NCBI GenBank assembly: GCA_023393655.1
Contig: JAEWKP010000376.1
Location: 1-8,543 of the forward strand
Origin: Pseudomonadota bacterium
Lineage (GTDB): Bacteria; Pseudomonadota; Alphaproteobacteria; Rhizobiales; Beijerinckiaceae
Direction: 5' to 3'
DNA length: 8,543 nt
The notes under the pieces are model-generated. The model was not told where the DNA came from, ran no database searches, and saw nothing but the letters and a program-made list of their open reading frames with translations. A program made the translations under genes and the position numbers. Positions 1-6,794 of this stretch are shown piece after piece; the first letter of the stretch is position 1, and every line of letters starts with the position of its first letter.

Positions 1-87
1 CCCTCTCGCCGCGGCAGCCCACGCGCCCGCGGTCGACTGCCTGTGCGCTCATGCGAGCGGCGCAGGGTCTCCCCGGAGCTCATCGCC
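1..87. other. Leader stretch before the M55 gene, no assignable gene
   Basis: These 87 bases are very GC-rich and contain no convincing gene end, promoter or hairpin. The reading frame of the downstream aminopeptidase is open back to base 1, and a GTG at 43 could in principle start it, but the extra residues do not resemble the family N-terminus. This stretch may be the tail of an upstream gene or a short intergenic gap; I cannot tell which. Confidence 0.4.
75..78 (+). promoter_or_regulatory. Ribosome binding site deciding the M55 start
   Basis: A GGAG lies 9 nt before the ATG at 88. It supports that ATG over the GTG at 43, which has no comparable site and would add 15 residues not typical of the family. 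Confidence 0.6.
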
Positions 88-912
88 ATGCGCATCTACA
101 TCTCCGCCGACATCGAAGGCATCGCCGGCGTCGTCACCCGCGATCAGACCCTGGTGGAGGGCTTCGAATACCAGGCTGCCCGAATCTGGATGACAGACAG
201 CGTCACCGCCGCCGCGCGGGCCGCCTATGCCAGCGGCGCCAGCGAGGTCGTCATCGCCGACAGCCATGGCAGAGGGCAGAACCTGCTGCTCGAGCGGCTG
301 CCGCGCGAGGTCCAGCTCGTGCGGGCCCATCCGCGACCGCTGTCGATGATGCAGGGCATCGAGGCCGGCAGCTATGACGGCGCACTCTTCATCGGCTACC
401 ACACGGGATCGACCAATCCCGAAGGCGTGCTGGCCCACACCTTCCGCAGCGCCTGCCTGCGCGAGGTCAGGGTCAACGGCGTCGCCGTGCCCGAGGCCGG
501 CATCAATGCCGCCATCGCCGGGCATTTCGACGTACCCGTCCTGCTGGTCAGCGGCGACGACGCCACCATCGCCGAGACCAGGGGATTCCTGCCCGATATC
601 GAGGGCGTGACGGTGAAATGGACGCATAGCCGCCAGTCCGCCCGCACGCTGATGCCGGAAGCCTCCTACGAGCTGATCGCGGAGGGCGTGAAGCGCGCCA
701 TCGCACGGCGGACTGCGATCAAGCCCTATCGCATCGCCGGGCCGGTCACGCTCGATATCAACTTCCTGTTCCGCCAGCCGGTCGAATATTTCGCCATGCT
801 GAAGGCCGTGGAGCGACTAGACGCCTTCACGATCCGCTATGTCGCGGACGACATTCTTGATCTCCAACGCTTTTTGGTGTTTGCGCTGGGCTACAGCTCG
901 ACATTGCAATAA
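88..912 (+). CDS. dppA: M55 family zinc D-aminopeptidase (DppA type)
   Basis: Predicted cytoplasmic metallo-aminopeptidase that removes N-terminal D-amino acids (for example D-Ala) from short peptides. From ATG 88 it has 274 residues, the same length as the B. subtilis prototype. The N-terminus reads MRIYISADIEGIAG, giving the metal ligands D8 and E10. H60 sits in ADSHG, H105 in GYHTG, H117 in LAHTF and E136 in PEAGINA. These match the D/E/H/H/E zinc-binding set of the family, and H117 matches the probable catalytic histidine. There is no signal peptide or membrane segment, so it should act on peptides already imported. It is followed after 84 nt by permease and ATPase genes, as in the B. subtilis dpp operon, which supports a role in breaking down imported D-amino-acid peptides. 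The last residues (GYSSTLQ) and the stop codon fall at or in a tandem repeat. The symbol denotes the D-aminopeptidase, not the E. coli binding protein of the same name. The family is secure; the exact substrate is unknown. Confidence 0.93.
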   Translation: MRIYISADIEGIAGVVTRDQTLVEGFEYQAARIWMTDSVTAAARAAYASGASEVVIADSHGRGQNLLLERLPREVQLVRAHPRPLSMMQGIEAGSYDGALFIGYHTGSTNPEGVLAHTFRSACLREVRVNGVAVPEAGINAAIAGHFDVPVLLVSGDDATIAETRGFLPDIEGVTVKWTHSRQSARTLMPEASYELIAEGVKRAIARRTAIKPYRIAGPVTLDINFLFRQPVEYFAMLKAVERLDAFTIRYVADDILDLQRFLVFALGYSSTLQ

Positions 913-943
913 ATCCAAACGATCCGGCAATAAATCCAAACGA
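906..943 (+). repeat. Two-copy tandem repeat, 21-bp period, carrying the M55 stop codon
   Basis: The 17-mer GCAATAAATCCAAACGA occurs at 906-922 and again at 927-943, a period of 21 bp. The first copy contains the TAA stop (910-912) of the aminopeptidase gene. Because 21 is a multiple of three, the second copy repeats the TAA in the same frame (931-933). The unit is AT-rich compared with the surrounding GC-rich DNA. It may be a recent slippage duplication or a regulatory element between dppA and dppB; the sequence alone does not decide. Confidence 0.85.
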
Positions 944-948
944 CCTGC

Positions 949-960
949 CGTCGCGCGACG
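949..960. repeat. Perfect 12-bp palindrome in the dppA-dppB gap
   Basis: CGTCGCGCGACG is its own reverse complement and sits 36 bp before the permease start. It has no loop and no T-run, so it is not a normal terminator. In DNA this GC-rich it could be chance; it may also be a protein-binding site. Confidence 0.3.
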
Positions 961-996
961 ATCGCTTCCGCGCCGGCCAAGAACATCGGCAGAACC

Positions 997-2007
997 ATGC
1001 TGCGCTTCATCTTCACCCGGCTGAGCCTGGTCGTTCCGACCTTCATCGGCATCACGCTGCTGGCCTTCTTCCTCGTCCGCCTCGTCCCCGGCGACCCGAT
1101 CGAGACCATGGCCGGCGAACGGGGCATCGATGCCGCCCGCCACGCCCAGCTCCTGACCGAATACGGCCTCGACCGGCCGCTGCTCGTCCAGTACGGCAAA
1201 TATATCGAGCGCGTGGTGCAGGGCGATCTCGGCAAGTCGATCGTCACCCGCGAGAACGTGCTGACCGAGTTCAGCCAGCTTTTCCCGGCGACGATCGAGC
1301 TTGCGATCTGCGCCATCCTGATCGCGCTGATCGTCGGGCTTCCCGCCGGCATCGTCGCCGCGGTGAAGCGAAACTCGATCTTCGACCACGGCGTGATGGG
1401 CATCTCGCTGACCGGCTATTCGATGCCGATCTTCTGGTGGGGCCTGCTGCTGATCCTGCTGTTCTCGGTGCAGCTCGGCATCACGCCAGTCTCGGGCCGG
1501 ATCGCGGTGCAGTATTTCATCGAGCCGGTGACCGGCTTCCTGACCGTCGACAGCCTGTTGGCGGGTGATGTCGACGCCTTCTGGTCGGCGCTGTCGCATC
1601 TCGTCCTGCCGGCGATCGTGCTCGGCACGGTACCGCTCGCCGTCATCGCCCGCATGACGCGCTCGGCGATGCTGGAGGTGCTGGGCGAAGACTATATCCG
1701 CACCGCCCGCGCCAAGGGCTTGGCGCCGATCCGGGTCGTGGCCATGCACGCGCTGCGCAATGCGCTGATCCCGATCGTCACCGTCATCGGCCTCCAGGTC
1801 GGCGCGCTCTTCACCGGCGCGATCCTGACGGAGACCCTCTTCTCCTGGCCGGGCGTCGGCAAATGGCTGATCGAGGCGATCAGCCGGCGCGACTATCCGG
1901 TCCTGCAGGGCGGCACGCTGCTGCTCGGCGTCGTCGTGATGAGCGTCAATCTCTTCGTCGACCTGCTCTACGGCCTGATCAACCCGCGCATCAGGCACGC
2001 CCGATGA
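997..2007 (+). CDS. dppB: Peptide ABC transporter inner-membrane permease, DppB-like
   Basis: One of the two transmembrane subunits of a di/oligopeptide importer. It has 336 residues, close to E. coli DppB (339). The N-terminal MLRFIFTRLSLVVPTFIGIT followed by LVRLVPGDP is the hallmark of the DppB/OppB branch. About six membrane segments are visible (near 9-30, 100-123, 134-158, 200-218, 257-279 and 305-327). Between the third and fourth lies the usual periplasmic stretch with PVTGFLTVDSLLAGD (177-191). The cytoplasmic EAA coupling loop is at 227-242 (EVLGEDYIRTARAKGL) and contacts the ATPase. The C-terminus YGLINPRIR is also typical. The start ATG has no strong ribosome binding site, which may mean translation depends partly on the upstream gene or that the start is weak. 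It pairs with the DppC-like gene 39 nt downstream. Substrate range cannot be read from the permease. Confidence 0.95.
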   Translation: MLRFIFTRLSLVVPTFIGITLLAFFLVRLVPGDPIETMAGERGIDAARHAQLLTEYGLDRPLLVQYGKYIERVVQGDLGKSIVTRENVLTEFSQLFPATIELAICAILIALIVGLPAGIVAAVKRNSIFDHGVMGISLTGYSMPIFWWGLLLILLFSVQLGITPVSGRIAVQYFIEPVTGFLTVDSLLAGDVDAFWSALSHLVLPAIVLGTVPLAVIARMTRSAMLEVLGEDYIRTARAKGLAPIRVVAMHALRNALIPIVTVIGLQVGALFTGAILTETLFSWPGVGKWLIEAISRRDYPVLQGGTLLLGVVVMSVNLFVDLLYGLINPRIRHAR

Positions 2008-2033
2008 GCCATCATTCCCCTTTCGCTCCCATC

Positions 2034-2037
2034 GGAG
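2034..2037 (+). promoter_or_regulatory. Ribosome binding site of the DppC-like gene
   Basis: A GGAG lies 9 nt before the ATG at 2047 and fixes this start. It sits in the only short gap (39 nt) between the two permease genes. Confidence 0.55.
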
Positions 2038-2046
2038 CCTGACCGC

Positions 2047-2955
2047 ATGAGCCTAGAGACCCTCAATGCCCCGACTGCGGCACCAAGCGTCGCACCGCCG
2101 CATCCGCTACGCGAGTTCTGGACCTATTTCAGTGCCAATCGCGGCGCCGTCGCCGGCCTCACCGTCATCGTGCTGGTACTGCTCTGTGCGCTGTTCGCGC
2201 CCTGGATCGCGCCGCATGAGCCGAACCTGACCAATAACGCGGTCTTCCTGAAGCCGCCGTTCTGGCAGGCGGGCGGCTCGCTCTCCTATCCGCTCGGCAC
2301 CGATGCGATCGGCCGCGACATCCTCTCGCGCCTGCTTTTCGGCGCGCGGCTCTCGCTCGTTATCGGCATCGCGGTCGTCGCGCTCGCGATCGTCGTCGGC
2401 ATCGTGCTCGGCCTGATCGCCGGCTATTTCAAGGGCATCGCCGATATCGCGATCATGCGGCTGATGGACATCCTGATGACGATGCCGAGCCTGCTGCTCG
2501 CAATCGTCATCGTCGCGATCCTCGGCCCCGGCCTGATGAACGCGATGCTCGCCGTCGCCATCGTCGTGCTGCCGCACTATGTCCGCATCACGCGCGCCGC
2601 CGTCATCGCCGAGGCGAGCAAGGACTATGTCGTCGCAGCCCAGGTCTCGGGCGCGCAGACGGTCCGCCTGATGTTCTCGGAGATCCTGCCGAACTGCGCC
2701 GCGCCGCTCATCGTGCAGGCGACGCTCGGCGTCTCCACCGCGATCCTCGATGCCGCCGCGCTCGGCTTCCTCGGGCTGGGCGCGCAGCCGCCGACACCGG
2801 AATGGGGCACCATGCTCGCCGACGCACGCGAATTCGTGCTGCGCGCCTGGTGGGTCGTGACCTTCCCGGGCCTCGCCATCCTCATCACCGTGCTCGCCTT
2901 CAACCTTCTCGGTGACGGCCTGCGCGATGCGCTCGACCCCAAGCTGAAGCGCTGA
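2047..2955 (+). CDS. dppC: Peptide ABC transporter inner-membrane permease, DppC-like
   Basis: Second transmembrane subunit of the peptide importer, 302 residues (E. coli DppC has 300). An N-terminal cytoplasmic tail (1-34) precedes the first membrane helix (about 35-55, ending APWIAPHEPN), which is the OppC_N region. The family signature GTDAIGRDILSRLLFGARLSL begins at 84. The EAA coupling loop is at 189-203 (EASKDYVVAAQVSGA). FLGLGAQPPTPEWGTMLADAR (from 241) and the closing LGDGLRDALDPKLKR are both diagnostic of DppC/OppC. It should form a heterodimer with the DppB-like protein and dock onto the two ATPases encoded directly downstream. The ATPase gene starts 4 nt after this stop, so the genes are surely cotranscribed. 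Confidence 0.95.
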   Translation: MSLETLNAPTAAPSVAPPHPLREFWTYFSANRGAVAGLTVIVLVLLCALFAPWIAPHEPNLTNNAVFLKPPFWQAGGSLSYPLGTDAIGRDILSRLLFGARLSLVIGIAVVALAIVVGIVLGLIAGYFKGIADIAIMRLMDILMTMPSLLLAIVIVAILGPGLMNAMLAVAIVVLPHYVRITRAAVIAEASKDYVVAAQVSGAQTVRLMFSEILPNCAAPLIVQATLGVSTAILDAAALGFLGLGAQPPTPEWGTMLADAREFVLRAWWVVTFPGLAILITVLAFNLLGDGLRDALDPKLKR

Positions 2956-2959
2956 TCCC

Positions 2960-3978
2960 ATGTCCCTGCTCGAAATCGAAAACCTCAGCGTCGAATTCCC
3001 GACCTCCCAGGGAACCTTGCGCGCCGTCGACCGCATCGACCTCACCCTCGAAGAAGGCGAGGTGCTCGGCGTCGTCGGCGAATCCGGCTCCGGCAAGAGC
3101 GTGACCATGCTCGCGCTGATGGGCCTCGTCGGCTATCCCGGCCGCGTCCGCGCCGACAAGCTGCGCTTCGACGGCCGCGACCTCCTCACCCTATCCGCCC
3201 GCGAGCGCCGCCAGCTCACCGGCAAGGACGTGGCGATGATCTTCCAGGAGCCGAGCACCAGCCTGAACCCGTGCTTCACCATCGGCTTCCAGCTCGCCGA
3301 GACGCTGAGGAAGCACGAGGGCATGGACGGCAAGGCGGCGAAGCGCCGCTCGATCGAATTGCTCGAGCAAGTCGGCATCCCCGCGCCGGAGAGCCGCCTC
3401 AAGGCCTTCCCGCACCAGATGTCCGGCGGCATGAACCAGCGCGTGATGATCGCGATGGCGATCGCCTGCAATCCGCGCTTGCTGATCGCCGACGAGCCGA
3501 CGACCGCGCTCGATGTGACCATCCAGGCGCAGATCCTCGACCTGCTGATGTCGCTGCAGCGCGAGCGCAACATGGCGCTGGTCCTCATCACCCACAACAT
3601 GGGTGTCGTCGCCGAGACGGCGCAGCGCATCATGGTGATGTATGCCGGGCAGATCATGGAGGAGCGCAAGGTCGACGCGCTGTTCTCCAATCCGCAGCAC
3701 CCCTATTCCGCCGCCCTGCTCGCCGCCCTGCCGGAACGCAGCGAGCACGCAACCCGCCTCGCCACCATCCCCGGCATGGTGCCCGGCCTGAACGACCGGC
3801 CGAAGGGCTGCCTGTTCTCGCCGCGCTGTGCCTACGCGACCGAGCATTCGCGCAATGTCCGGCCGGAATTGCGGGATTGGGCGGACGGGCGCGTGCGCTG
3901 CCACTACCCGCTCGGCGATGCGAACCGGGACGCCCAGCGTGCCCGCGACGAAGCCGGCCAGGCGACGGAGGCCGTGCG

Positions 3979-3982
<4 letters not shown>
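2960..3982 (+). CDS. dppD: Peptide ABC transporter ATPase, DppD-like
   Basis: Cytoplasmic ATP-hydrolysing subunit, 340 residues. Walker A GESGSGKS is at 40-47, the Q-loop glutamine at 96, the signature SGGMNQ at 155-160, Walker B LLIADE at 174-179 with catalytic E179, and the switch histidine at 212. All catalytic parts are intact. The C-terminal oligopeptide/dipeptide transporter domain is present (from about 235). In many homologues this domain carries four cysteines, which have been shown in a mycobacterial Dpp transporter to hold an iron-sulfur cluster. Here C284, C290 and C314 are kept, but the third position is S297. The DppF-like partner keeps all four at identical spacing. The signature has M rather than the usual Q at 158, as is common in DppD/OppD proteins. 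The gene begins 4 nt after dppC and its last bases overlap the next start in an ATGA. The ribosome binding site is weak, consistent with translational coupling. Confidence 0.95.
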
Positions 3983-4954
<972 letters not shown>

Positions 4955-4959
<5 letters not shown>

Positions 4960-5011
4960 CCCGTTGGAAACACGACTTGGGTCAGGAGAGCCCCGGAGCC
5001 GTGTTCCGGGG
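4955..5011 (+). terminator. Tandem hairpins after dppF, probable transcription end
   Basis: Two inverted repeats lie end to end. CCTGACCC (4955-4962) pairs with GGGTCAGG (4979-4986), an 8-bp stem with a 16-nt loop that includes the dppF stop codon. CCCCGGA (4991-4997) pairs with TCCGGGG (5005-5011), a 7-bp GC-rich stem with a 7-nt loop. Neither is followed by a T-run on either strand. They fall between two convergent genes, so they may serve both as a two-way terminator or protect the mRNA 3' end. The structure is seen directly; the terminator role is inferred. Confidence 0.5.
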
Positions 5012-5022
5012 GCCGCCTGAAC

Positions 5023-5775
5023 TCAGACAGAAGCGTCGATCTGGCGCCGGACGGCAATGGCGATGTCCGGGCGGTCGGTCGTGAAGGCGCTCACGCCGTC
5101 CGAAAAGGCCTTGCGGATCGCCGGCTCGTCATGGGCACCGTAATAGCCCAGCGTCACCGCCTCGCCGCGGCAGGTCTCGCCATCGCCATCCTGTGCCTGG
5201 GTGATGCGGATGGCGATCTCTCGCACACCGGCCGCGCGCGCCTCGCGGCAGAGCGCGCGCAGATCGCGAACGGGCGGCGCGAGCAGCTTGTCGGCGACGA
5301 GCCAGATCGTCGGCACCGTCGGCGCAAGGCGCAGGAGTTCCGCCAGCGTCGGCAGATCGAAGGAGGTTAAGGTCGTGCGATCGAGCAGGCGCCTTTCCTG
5401 CAACCGCGCCACGACCTGTGCCTCGATCCCGGGATAGCGCTCGCCGCCCTGTCGCGTCTTCAATTCGATGCGCAGCCTGATGCCGCTCGGTTCGAGGATA
5501 TCCAGGACCTCATCGAAGCTCGGGACGGTTTCGCCATCCGTTCCGACCAGTTCCACGGCCTGAAGCTCGGCCCAGTCCATCTCGCCGACAGCCCCGGAGC
5601 CTGACGCGGTCCGACCGAGCAGGGGATCGTGATGGACGACAAGAACGCCGTCGCGGCTGCGATGGATGTCGAACTCGATGAAATCCACGGGGAGAACCGC
5701 GGAATTGCGGAAGGCGAGGCGGCTGTTCTCGGGCCAGATTCTGGCCCCGCCGCGATGTGAGGCGATGTCCGTCAT
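5023..5775 (-). CDS. Glycerophosphodiester phosphodiesterase (cytoplasmic, UgpQ-like)
   Basis: Predicted to split glycerophosphodiesters (deacylated phospholipid head groups) into sn-glycerol 3-phosphate and an alcohol. It has 250 residues, the usual size of the short cytoplasmic bacterial enzymes, with no signal peptide. The GDPD TIM-barrel motifs are complete: SHRGG with catalytic H7 and R8, PENS with E16, IEFDIHRSRDG with metal ligands E34 and D36, VVHHDP with second catalytic H49, and RIELK with E104 and K106. The C-terminal GVSAFTTDRPD matches the closing barrel strand (commonly GVDGIITNRP). It is transcribed away from the RpiR regulator gene and towards dppF. Its candidate promoter overlaps the double operator at 5807-5854, so it is probably controlled by that regulator. 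Its link to the peptide transporters is not obvious: phospholipid head-group salvage and peptide salvage could be parallel parts of scavenging cell-envelope debris, but this is inference. Confidence 0.92.
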   Translation of the reverse strand: MTDIASHRGGARIWPENSRLAFRNSAVLPVDFIEFDIHRSRDGVLVVHHDPLLGRTASGSGAVGEMDWAELQAVELVGTDGETVPSFDEVLDILEPSGIRLRIELKTRQGGERYPGIEAQVVARLQERRLLDRTTLTSFDLPTLAELLRLAPTVPTIWLVADKLLAPPVRDLRALCREARAAGVREIAIRITQAQDGDGETCRGEAVTLGYYGAHDEPAIRKAFSDGVSAFTTDRPDIAIAVRRQIDASV

Positions 5776-5811
5776 ATCCCTGTCACCGTGCGGGGAGATG
5801 TCTGCTTATGC

Positions 5812-5841
5812 AATATAAATTGCCGATGATCGAGTCTGCAA
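5812..5841 (-). promoter_or_regulatory. Candidate promoter of the GDPD gene
   Basis: On the - strand, TTGCAG (5841-5836) and TATATT (5817-5812) are separated by 18 bp. The -10 matches the sigma-70 consensus at five of six bases, the -35 only at TTG. Both elements lie inside the two operator boxes, so a bound repressor would block it. Confidence 0.4.
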
Positions 5842-5847
5842 TTTAAC
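5820..5847 (+). promoter_or_regulatory. Candidate promoter of the rpiR-family gene
   Basis: TTGCCG (5820-5825) and TTTAAC (5842-5847) are 16 bp apart on the + strand. The matches to consensus are partial. Both elements overlap the operator boxes, consistent with autorepression. Transcription would start near 5854, about 40 nt before the start codon. Confidence 0.35.
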
Positions 5848-5885
5848 TTGCATATCGCTGCAAGGCTCCGTTACGCTGCCTTCAT

Positions 5886-5890
5886 GGGAG
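5886..5890 (+). promoter_or_regulatory. Ribosome binding site deciding the regulator start
   Basis: GGGAG lies 5 nt before the ATG at 5896. The in-frame ATGs at 5848 and 5884 have no such site, and 5848 lies inside the operator and upstream of the likely transcription start. Confidence 0.65.
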
Positions 5891-5895
5891 ACACG

Positions 5896-6735
5896 ATGAA
5901 CCTGACGGAGATCATCGCGGCGCGCCGGGACGAGCTGACCGAGTCTGACCGGCGACTGGTCGAGGTTCTCCTCGCCAATCGCACGGCAGGCAGCTTCCTG
6001 CCGTCGCACAAGGTCGCCGAACAGGCCGGCGTGCACGCCTCGACAGCCGGCCGTCTCGCCCGCAAGCTCGGCTTCGCCTCCTATCGCGAGATGCGCGGCG
6101 CGCTGCAGGACACCGTGGTTGCCGATCTCGACGCATCGGTGCGCGTGCAGCGCCGGCTCGACCGAGTTCGCGGCGATTCCCTGCTCGGCTCGGTCGTCGA
6201 AGGCGAAATCCGCGCCCTCGGTAACCTAGTCAACCAGATCACGGATGCGGAAATCGTCGCCGCCGCCGCGATGATCAGGCAGGCCGGGCGCATCCTCGTC
6301 GCGGGCGAGGGTCATGCCAGCAGTCTCGCCGACATGTTCGTGCGGCGTCTCGTCAGGTCCGGATACCGCGCCGCGGTCATTGCCCATGCCGACTGGCAGG
6401 CGGCCGACCAGTTGCTCGGCCTCGCCGCCGGCGACGTCGTCGTCGCCATGATCTTCCGCCACGAAAGTCCGGCGGTGGCACGGCTGGTGTCCTGCGCCCG
6501 CGAGATCGGCGCCGCCACGCTGCTGATCACCGACCGGCGCACCGGCGTCCCCGTCTGCGACAGGCAACTCGTCGCCGCTCGCGGCGAACAGGGCGAGTTC
6601 CATTCGCTGACCGTACCCATGACGATCTGCAACACGCTGATCCTTGAATTGTCACGCACCGATGACGGCCGCTCGCTGAAGACGCTCGCGAAGGTCGAGA
6701 CCCTGCAACGCCTGTTTCGCGGCAAGCCTGGATAG
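5896..6735 (+). CDS. RpiR-family transcriptional regulator (HTH plus SIS domain)
   Basis: DNA-binding regulator of 279 residues. The N-terminal HTH_6 domain covers about 1-75, with the recognition region SHKVAEQAGVHASTAGRLARKLGF at 37-60, typical of RpiR/MurR proteins. The C-terminal SIS domain covers about 115-255, beginning with RILVAGEGHASSLADMFVRRL at 132-152. In sugar-phosphate-binding members, the first SIS loop is GxGxS and the second is SxSGxT/S. Here the second loop reads IFRHESP (186-192), so the canonical phosphate-binding motif is missing and the ligand may not be a classic sugar phosphate. The gene is divergent from the GDPD gene across a double operator and is followed after 59 nt by a peptide-type substrate-binding protein gene. 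It likely represses itself, the GDPD gene and the downstream transporter, being relieved or activated by a metabolite from the imported compound. The family assignment is firm; ligand and targets are inferred. Confidence 0.92.
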   Translation: MNLTEIIAARRDELTESDRRLVEVLLANRTAGSFLPSHKVAEQAGVHASTAGRLARKLGFASYREMRGALQDTVVADLDASVRVQRRLDRVRGDSLLGSVVEGEIRALGNLVNQITDAEIVAAAAMIRQAGRILVAGEGHASSLADMFVRRLVRSGYRAAVIAHADWQAADQLLGLAAGDVVVAMIFRHESPAVARLVSCAREIGAATLLITDRRTGVPVCDRQLVAARGEQGEFHSLTVPMTICNTLILELSRTDDGRSLKTLAKVETLQRLFRGKPG

Positions 6736-6783
6736 GGCTGTCGCATCGACGAACGACGGAACACCAAACGATTCCTGTCCGAT

Positions 6784-6789
6784 GGGAGG
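6784..6789 (+). promoter_or_regulatory. Strong ribosome binding site of the substrate-binding protein gene
   Basis: GGGAGG lies 5 nt before the ATG at 6795 and is the strongest ribosome binding site in the window, as expected for a binding protein made in excess over the membrane subunits. The 59-nt gap after the regulator shows no convincing promoter or terminator, so cotranscription with the regulator gene is likely. Confidence 0.7.
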
Positions 6790-6794
6790 ATACA

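Larger units (their letters stand above)
5807..5854. promoter_or_regulatory. Double operator in the divergent GDPD-rpiR promoter region
   Basis: Two copies of a 15-bp pseudopalindrome, TGCAATnTAAnTTGC, lie at 5809-5823 and 5837-5851 with 13 of 15 bases identical, spaced 28 bp start to start. Each has GCAA-N6-TTGC symmetry. Together they form a large inverted repeat: the 17-bp arm 5807-5823 matches the reverse complement of 5838-5854 at 15 of 17 positions around a 14-bp spacer. The AT-rich boxes stand out in GC-rich DNA. An AT-rich pseudopalindrome of this size is the typical shape of RpiR-family operators such as that of HexR, although the sequence differs. The adjacent RpiR gene is the obvious binding protein; that assignment is inferred. 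Confidence 0.75.

Noticed and set aside
43..87. GTG 43 as start of the aminopeptidase
   Set aside because: The extra residues are unlike the family, whose N-terminus begins at MRIYISADIEG; the ATG at 88 has a GGAG at proper distance and yields the metal ligands at positions 8 and 10.
904..934. TTGCAA plus AATAAA as a sigma-70 promoter for the permease genes
   Set aside because: The spacing of 19 bp is long and both elements are poor matches; the bases are equally explained by the tandem repeat.
817..1998. Long - strand open frame (393 codons) opposite the DppB-like gene
   Set aside because: Its composition is rich in Asp, Arg, Gln and His with no domain pattern, as expected from the complement of GC-rich coding DNA. 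The + strand encodes a clear permease over most of the same bases.
2107..3108. - strand open frame (333 codons) opposite dppC and dppD
   Set aside because: Low-complexity, Asp/Arg/Glu-rich translation opposite two well-supported genes; no start signal or recognisable motif.
3271..3978. Upstream extension of the DppF frame giving a 562-residue product
   Set aside because: The extension overlaps dppD out of frame and reads as Arg/Ala/Pro-rich noise. The ABC domain begins at ATG 3979, which overlaps the dppD stop in the usual ATGA fashion.
5807..5854. The inverted repeat as a transcription terminator or transposon end
   Set aside because: It lies between divergent genes where no transcript needs to end, has imperfect AT-rich arms with a 14-nt spacer, and shows no transposase or target-site duplication nearby.
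5848..5895. ATG 5848 or ATG 5884 as start of the RpiR-family gene
   Set aside because: 5848 lies within the operator and probable promoter. Neither has a ribosome binding site, while ATG 5896 follows GGGAG by 5 nt and gives the typical N-terminus.
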